Below, one piece after another: positions 58,229 through 64,000 of a stretch of 64,000 bases of DNA. The stretch comes from Larix kaempferi (Eukaryota > Streptophyta > Pinopsida > Pinales > Pinaceae). The stretch covers positions 70,244,501-70,308,500 of the forward strand of contig BSBM01000361.1 of the NCBI GenBank assembly GCA_027924585.1, in the 5' to 3' direction. Numbering within the stretch: position 1 is the stretch's first letter; the number at the start of each line of letters is the position of its first letter. The translations under genes and the position numbers were made by a program. The notes below the pieces were generated by a model. The model saw nothing but the letters and a program-made list of their open reading frames with translations. It had not been told where the DNA came from and did not search any database.

Positions 58229-59371
58229 GAAAGACTATGTATCATCACCTACAAAAAGGACTACAACATTTGTTCCATCAATGAAGATCAAATAAAAACT
58301 ATCTATTGAAGATATTGAAGAATCTAAAGTTCCCAAGATTTGGGATGCAGTAATGGAAGAATGCCATGATCGAGGAGTACTGGTCGATCATGAAGAATCA
58401 TGTATGGGATGTGGTCCCAAAACAAGAAGGGAAGTATGTTGTGACTTCCAAGTGGATATACGAGATCAAGCTTGCTGCCGAGTTCAAGATGAAGGACTTG
58501 GGTTGATGCACTACTTTCTAGGCATGGAGGTGTGGCAAAGTGAAAATGGAATCTTCCTTGGACAAGGAAAGTATGCAGTAGAGATCCTAAAGAGGTTCGG
58601 GATGATGGACTGCAAGGCCATGGCCACACCTATGGCATCGAACCTGAAGCTTCTGTGTGATGCTTCATCTGATCCGATTGATGTCACTGTGTATCATCAG
58701 ATTATTGGGTCCTTGATGTAGCTGATGAACACGAGACCATATATTTGATTTGTGGTGAACACATTGAGCCAGTTCCTGATTGATCCCAGAGGTGTTCACC
58801 TTGTTGTTGTAAAGCACATTCTGAGGTACCTGAAGGGTACAATTGATTATGGGCTCAAGTATGATGTGAATCAAAAGTTTAACCTGCAGGGTTATGTTGA
58901 TTCAGATTGGGCAGGTAGTGCTGCAGATAGGAGGAGCACTTCTAGATGTTGCTTCAATATGGGATCAGATTTGATCTCTTGGTTTAGTAGGAAGCAGACC
59001 TACGTAGCACTGAGTAAAGCCGAAGTAGAGTATGTTGCAGCTTGTTCAGCTAGTTGTGAGGTAGTATGGATTCGGAAGCTACTGTCTGAGTTATTTGATC
59101 TCTCGTTGGAGGCTACTAGTATCTTTTGTGACAACCAAAGTTGTGTGAAGCTGTTTGAGAACTCGGTGTTCCACGATAGGTTGGAGCACATTGATATCAA
59201 ATATCACTATGTTAGGGATATGGTGCAGAGAGGAGCAATGAAGCTCTTGTATATTGCGATGGATGAGCAGGTTGCGGATGTGTTGACGAAACCACTATCT
59301 AGAGTGAAGTTTGAGTACTTTAGAGAGAGGCTTGGTGTTCTTCGGATTGAAGATACTTCGAGGAAGAAGTG
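58229..59371 (+). pseudogene. Ty1/copia RT C-terminus plus RNase H
   Basis: One frame from 58,353 to the stop at 59,370-59,372, broken by a TAG at 58,719 and a second stop near 58,746. The start is out of register with the family, then from about 58,499 it follows the copia pattern: L-M-H-Y-F-L-G-M-E-V-W, K-Y-A-V-E-I-L-K-R-F-G, A-T-P-M, I-I-G-S-L-M. The palm with the Y-x-D-D box is deleted, so there is no RT activity. RNase H is complete: Y-V-D-S-D-W-A-G-S, A-E-V-E-Y-V-A, F-C-D-N-Q-S and H-I-D-I-K-Y-H, ending V-A-D-V-L-T-K-P-L. This copy keeps the 70-80 residues missing from the minus-strand relative. Confidence 0.9.
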
Positions 59372-59523
59372 ATGGACAGATTTGTAGGAGCCATTCCAAG
59401 CATGGTGAGAGGAGGATCCTTCCCATGGATGTGGATGTAAGCGATGTGTGATGAGAATTAGGATGATGCTCCAGTTACTACTTTGGATATGCATCAGTTG
59501 GATGCTTTGTATGATCAGTTGGA

Positions 59524-59830
59524 TCATGTATGATGACATGCATCAGGACGATGTAGTGACGATGATCAGGATGATCATGTGTTATGAGTATTAGGACGAT
59601 GCTCTGGATGATATGCATCAGGACGATGCAGTGATGATGATCATGATGATCATGTGTGATGAGTATCAGGATGATGCTCTGGATGATATGCACCAGGACG
59701 ATGCTATGACGATGATCAGGATGATCATGTGTGATGAGTATCAGGATGATGCTCTGGATTATATGCTTCAAGACGATGCTATGATGATGATCAGGATGAT
59801 CATATGTGATGATATGTATCAGATGGATGC
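59524..59830 (+). repeat. 75-bp tandem repeat rich in GATGATCAGGATGATCATG
   Basis: GCTCTGGA starts at 59,601, 59,676 and 59,751, with a partial leading unit. Units consist mostly of GATGAT/ATCAGGA words. Located just after the RNase H stop. Confidence 0.85.
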
Positions 59831-59837
59831 ATTGCAT

Positions 59838-60452
59838 TGTTAAATTTTGAGCATTAATTCATTATACTCTAGGATCTTTGCTGAGAGAATAACATCTACA
59901 GTATATCAATGCATGACAATCATAATATGACAAGCATCACAAGCATCACAAGAATCAAAAGCATAGAGACAAGAGACATAGAGTTTCCGTGGGGAAAACC
60001 CTAAGGTAAAAAACCCCACAACTTCCTCAGAGATAGAGAGAGCAATGGATCAACCAAAATACAACCAAATAACACTGAGATAGTCTCCTAGCAGATGATC
60101 CTCCTCCTCCTCCTCACTAGTGCGCCACTTTCCAGAGAGAGAGAGTGAGTTACTTTTTCCGAGTGAGTAAAATAGAGATCTCCTATCTCTATTTATACTC
60201 ACCTTTTTGCCCAGTGACCTACTGGGGCCGACTTGTCTACTTAGATACATCCACATTATATTATATATTAATCAGGGCTGACCCCATATGGTGGTCTAAT
60301 AACCCATCGAAAAGTACACACACTTGCGACACTTGTCAATCCACATGACGACACTTCCTTATAGAGGAATAACACATCTCTTATAAGGGTACAATAAATA
60401 TATATATAATACACAGATGAAATACATTCCGAAGTTACATATACATCAACAT
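59838..60452 (-). mobile_element. Solo LTR of the same family nested in the opposite orientation
   Basis: On the minus strand it starts TGTTGATGTATATGTAAC at 60,452 and ends AATTTAACA at 59,838, 615 bp. Flanks TGCAT (59,833-59,837) and TTCAT (60,453-60,457) suggest a 5-bp target-site duplication with one mismatch. It interrupts the 3' repeat region of the plus-strand element, so it arrived later. It has one GGTGGTCTAATAACCC unit only. Confidence 0.88.
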
Positions 60453-60477
60453 TCATGTGTTATGAGTTCTGAAGACA

Positions 60478-60880
60478 AAGATGCACATGAGCCATTCTCA
60501 CATGGTGGTAGGTGTGTCCTCCCATGGTGCAAATATAAGGGATGGGGCCATTCCAACATGGTTGAAGTGTGTCTTCCCATGGTCGTTGATGTAAGAGTTG
60601 TGCCATTCGAACATGGTTGAAGTGTGTCTTCTCATGGCTACGATATAATTGTTGTTCCATTCGAGCATGGTTTAAGTGTGTCTTCCCATGGTTGTGATAT
60701 AAGTGTTGTGCCATTCATAGCATGGTCGAAGTGTGTCTTCCCATGGCTATGGATATAAGTGCAATGCCATTCTCGCATGGTTGAAGTGTGTCTTCCCATG
60801 GCATAGATATAAGTGTTGAGCCTTTCACGGATGGTTGAAGTGTGTCTTCCCATGCCGGTGAATGCAAGTGTTGTGTGATG
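60478..60880 (+). repeat. Seven-copy 55-bp tandem repeat
   Basis: GTGTGTCTTCCCATGG-type cores start at 60,512, 60,567, 60,622, 60,676, 60,731, 60,786 and 60,840. Each unit also has GCCATTC-ACATGGTTGAA. Same repeat as the minus-strand array at 27,526-27,720. Confidence 0.9.
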
Positions 60881-60984
60881 TGCATCTGGGTTGTGCTTCG
60901 TGGATGATAAGATGACATGATCAGTATGATCATGAGTATCGGGATGATACTCTGTGGCCATGGACAGTTTTTGCAGTTGCAAGT

Positions 60985-61155
60985 AAAAGATCCCAGGAGA
61001 TCCGATAGGTTGAGCTATGTGCTCGTAATCAGTCCTGGGATGCTCTTTCAAGGTTTTGCAGTGGTCACATATAATATTTCCCTGGGAGATCCAATAGGTT
61101 AAGCAGTAAGCTCATAATCAATCCTAGGATGCTCTTTCGAGGTTTTGTGATGCAT
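60985..61155 (+). repeat. Two units of the 88-bp repeat
   Basis: GGAGATCCGATAGGTTGAGC and GGAGATCCAATAGGTTAAGC blocks, each followed by CCT(G/A)GGATGCTCTTTC-AGGTTTTG. Reverse complement of the six-copy array at 26,354-26,865. Confidence 0.8.
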
Positions 61156-61419
61156 GTAAGTCCTGAGGATTCCATAGTATGGCCAGTGATGATGAAGACC
61201 TGCAGGTGGTGGGCCTACATCTAGCATGAAAAAGGGCTGGATCTGTAGAACTTCCTATGATGAGAATAATTCAGAGATAGCCCAGTGATCGAGATGATGA
61301 GTACAACAACAATGATGATGATGATCCTCTGTGATCTAGTGACGATGATCCAACTCCAAAATTAAAGACTTGTGCCTATGTGTATTGATGACTTGTGTCA
61401 AGAGAATACCTTCCTAGTT

Positions 61420-61428
61420 AAGAGGGAG
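61420..61428 (+). other. Polypurine tract
   Basis: AAGAGGGAG directly before the 3' LTR, identical to the tract of the minus-strand relative. Confidence 0.9.
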
Positions 61429-62037
61429 TGTTGATGTATTTGTAACTTCGGAAGATATTTACTTGTATATTTTATTTGTACTTTATTGTATCCCCAACGG
61501 AGATGTATTATTCCACCGATTGGAAGTGTCGTCAGTTATATTGTAAGTGTCGTAAGTTATACTTGATGGGTTATTAAACCACCTTGATGGGGTCGGCCCT
61601 GTATGAGTCATGTGGGTCAAAGGGTTACTAGACCACCCTAGTGGGGGTCATCCCAGTCAACATTATGTTAAGTGGTTAAGTTGAGGCCGACCTAGTTGAG
61701 TAAAGGTCAAGTCAAGTTAGTGTATAAATAGAGAGTGTGTCTCTCTCATTTTACACATTCTATTGTTCACTCACTTCGCATTAGTGAGAGAGAGGACGAG
61801 TGCACACAAGTGGAGGAGGAGCATGATGCTGAAGATGTCTATCTCTTGGGTTTGATCATGGTGATCCTTGTATTGATGCTTATTCTATCTCTAAGGAAGT
61901 TGCGAGGTTTTTCACCTTCTTGGTTTTCCTCGGTGAAAAGTTTTGTGTCTCTTGTCTCTTATGCTTGATATGTTGTACATGTTGTTCTTTCAGTTAAGAT
62001 CATAGATCAAAATGAATTAAATTCTGAAAAAATAAGA
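61429..62037 (+). repeat. 3' LTR of the plus-strand copia-type element
   Basis: Direct repeat of 54,909-55,524, TATA at 61,723-61,730, ends ATAAGA. About 7 bases shorter than the 5' LTR, with scattered substitutions, showing the insertion is not recent. Confidence 0.9.
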
Positions 62038-62042
62038 GAAGG

Positions 62043-63097
62043 TAACCACCCCTACACTATATGGAATCCACATAAGGAGCCTCCTGAAGAATCCCAAATG
62101 AACAAGTAGGAGAAAAACATGTCCATCCATCATAAGGTTTCCCATCGAGAAAACTACAATATTTCTCTCCTTTGATGGAATGTTAGAAATGATAATTGGC
62201 TAGCACTGCTATTAGTCCTAGAGACATTCTAAGGTTCTTTTAGAACTGTGCCTAGGAATCAATGAAATTTACCGTGTTCTTTGCTTAATCAAAATCACAT
62301 TTACTTGAGTATAATGCAGATAACCAAACTTGGAGTAATATTGGCAGTACTTCAATATGCCAATGGAAAAAATTGAATGAGGGTGGTGATAATGAAACGA
62401 CACAAGAAAAAGGTACCTAAATGGAAGTAAATCGTTGTCTTATGTGTATGAATAACGTACTGAGCCAAAGAAAGAATTCAGTAGTTTAAACGGAATTATT
62501 ACAGATCTAAATCCGAATAGTGTGAGGATATTATAACCAAATAACATAACATGAATATTTCACGCCATAACCATCTTAGAAAAAATAATTTAAGCCGATA
62601 GCACTCATATTTGAATCAGAATTAACTTTGCAAATTATGAACATATATGAAAGAGATGAATTTACAAGAGAATAAATTATTAAATGGACATATCAAAGAT
62701 TTGAATCCACAAGACACCAAGATTGGGCATGAAGCTCTTTCTTTATATATTGATCAAAATTCCAATATCTAAAGTTACACTTCTTACAAATAAAAGTCGA
62801 CCTTATGGCCTTTTCCTTTTCTTCTATATATAGCCTTCACTGTCCTTACAAAATAGTTTGTTACAACCCAACGACTTATATGTTTTTGTTTGCATTTTAT
62901 AACAAAAAAAATTACAGAAAATAGTCCCTCGGACTAATGTTAGATTGTTTGTTGTTGCGACTGGGGTAGTTGGTTCTTTGAATGCAGGAGACACTTACCC
63001 ATAAATGGCGACGCTAATGACCATTTAAGGGTAGCTTAAGGAAATGCAAAAGGGACGGACTGAGGTGAGAGGCGGTAAACCATAACCCATAACTGGT
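62043..63097. other. AT-rich non-coding DNA
   Basis: No supported gene. Contains a TATA-like CTATATATAG near 62,825, but no coding region follows. Confidence 0.4.
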
Positions 63098-63850
63098 TTC
63101 AGGGCTCCGATAAGGCAGTTTAGGAAGACTTCCTTTCGGCACTTGAATCAATGTGAATCCACCACGTGGAACAGGTGGTTTCCATTCAGGGGTGCACTTG
63201 GGACATTAAGCTCTAAGCACTTTCAATTCCCTGAATATTAGGTGTGCATTGATCTTGCTCCCCTGTCTTCTTGAGATCTGCACCAAATAGGTGCAACTTT
63301 ATAGGGAGGGCCCCTTTCTTCTCACAGTTTAACTACTTGGTGGTTCGTGGCTAAAAACCATTGTGATAGCTTTTAGTAGTTTCAGGGCTCCAAGAAGGAA
63401 GTTTAGGAAGACTTCTTTTTGGGACCTGACTCAACGTGAAGCGGCCATGTGGAACAGGTGGTTTCTGTTCAGGGGCGCCTCGAGAGTATTAAACATTGAG
63501 GACTTTCAACGCCCTGAAGATCAGGTGTCTATCAATATCGTCCCTTTGTCTTCTTGAGATATACACCAATCGACAAAAATTTAGGGGGAAAGCCCCCCTA
63601 TTTTGATGGCTTAACTGCTTGGTGGTTCATGGCTAAAAACCACTGTCGCAATTTTTAGCAGTGTTAGGGCTACAAGTAAGCGGCTTAGATAGACTACTTT
63701 CGAGGCCCTGAACTGCTTTGAGGCTGCCATGTGTTTACAATAGTTTTCATTGAGGGGTGCTATGAGCTTGATAAACATCGAGTGATTTGACACCCTGAAT
63801 GAGATATCAGCCGTTGATCTGAAATCAATCAGCCATCGATATGTCATCTT
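63098..63850. repeat. Tandem array with a 283-bp period
   Basis: Units start at 63,098, 63,381 and 63,663 with TTCAGGGCTCC/GTTAGGGCTAC. Each contains GGAACAGGTGG-TT-ATTCAGGGG-like text, CAACGCCCTGAA-like text and GTGGTTC-TGGCTAAAAACCA near its end. The third unit is incomplete or strongly diverged after about 63,820. Confidence 0.8.
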
Positions 63851-64000
63851 CCTCTATCTCTTCCACGGTTGATCTTTTTCCATAGGGTGAGCTGTATTTC
63901 CTCCTTTTCGTGTTGTTGTCACTCTAGAATTATCTTAGATAATTCATCAGCTCAGTGTATGGTAAAGCTTCCTTTGGTCAATCAATCTACGGATATTAGT
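63851..64000. other. End of window, nothing recognised
   Basis: Non-coding as far as visible; may be the continuation of the third diverged repeat unit. Confidence 0.3.

Larger units (their letters stand above)
54909..62037 (+). mobile_element. Non-autonomous Ty1/copia-type retrotransposon, plus strand
   Basis: A whole element of about 7.13 kb. LTRs are 54,909-55,524 and 61,429-62,037. PBS and PPT are intact, and the flanks CAAGG (54,904-54,908) and GAAGG (62,038-62,042) form a 5-bp target-site duplication with one mismatch. Internal order: leader with splice-like sites, 44-bp repeats, RT/RNase H remnant, 75-bp array, a nested solo LTR, 55-bp array, 88-bp repeats, PPT. Gag, protease, integrase and the RT palm are absent. 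Same family as the minus-strand element at 25,404-32,567, in inverted orientation. Confidence 0.87.

Noticed and set aside
59478-59837. Minus-strand His/Asp-rich 119-codon frame
   Set aside because: Translation of the GATGAT-rich 75-bp array; open only because of the repeat composition.

Overview
The window reads as repeat-dominated nuclear DNA of a land plant with a large genome. A gymnosperm-sized genome would fit, but nothing in the sequence settles the species. The evidence is dense plant LTR retrotransposons (Ty3/gypsy of the Tat type and Ty1/copia), AT-rich non-coding filler, GT-AG intron signals, no bacterial operon structure and no convincing intact host gene. Nearly every coding stretch is a decayed transposon open reading frame carrying in-frame stops, frameshifts or lost catalytic residues.

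Layout. 1-7.8 kb (+): right-hand part of a Ty3/gypsy element with retropepsin, a gag-like segment where RT is expected, RNase H, integrase, a degenerate coiled-coil accessory ORF after the integrase, and a probable 3' LTR. 8.0-11.1 kb: about 3.1 kb long terminal repeat (copy A, minus orientation). 11.1-23.5 kb: AT-rich DNA with small tandem repeats, palindromes, two copies of a CACTA-like terminus and one GC-richer block at 17.7-19.2 kb. 23.5-24.4 kb: partial LTR copy B. 25,404-32,567: complete-ended copia-type element on the minus strand with LTRs, PBS, PPT and an imperfect target-site duplication, but no gag, protease or integrase. 34.4-37.8 kb (+): the largest ORF of the window, 913 codons, a coiled-coil protein of unknown function. 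38.9-40.2 kb (+): degenerate ORF resembling the plant-mobile-domain accessory proteins of retroelements, with a 60-bp GT-AG intron. 40.6-51.2 kb (-): Tat-type gypsy element with 5' LTR (copy C), gag with a Gly/Pro-rich region, retropepsin, RT, RNase H, integrase and an additional RNase H after the integrase. 51.2-54.9 kb: non-coding. 54,909-62,037: second copia-type element of the same family on the plus strand, with a solo LTR of the family nested inside it in the opposite orientation. 62.0-64.0 kb: non-coding DNA ending in a tandem array of about 283 bp.

How the parts relate. The two copia-type elements share the same gross structure: a roughly 2.3-3 kb intron-like leader, a fragment of RT plus RNase H, then 3' tandem repeats. 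They look like members of a non-autonomous family that moved in trans. The minus-strand Tat element plus the plus-strand mobile-domain-like ORF beside it matches the described Tat arrangement of an antisense accessory ORF downstream of pol. The most unusual material is the pair of long coiled-coil accessory ORFs (3.3-6.2 kb and 34.4-37.8 kb), the mobile-domain-like ORF with its intron, and the multi-exon-like leader of the copia family. All assignments come from reading the sequence; no database search was possible.
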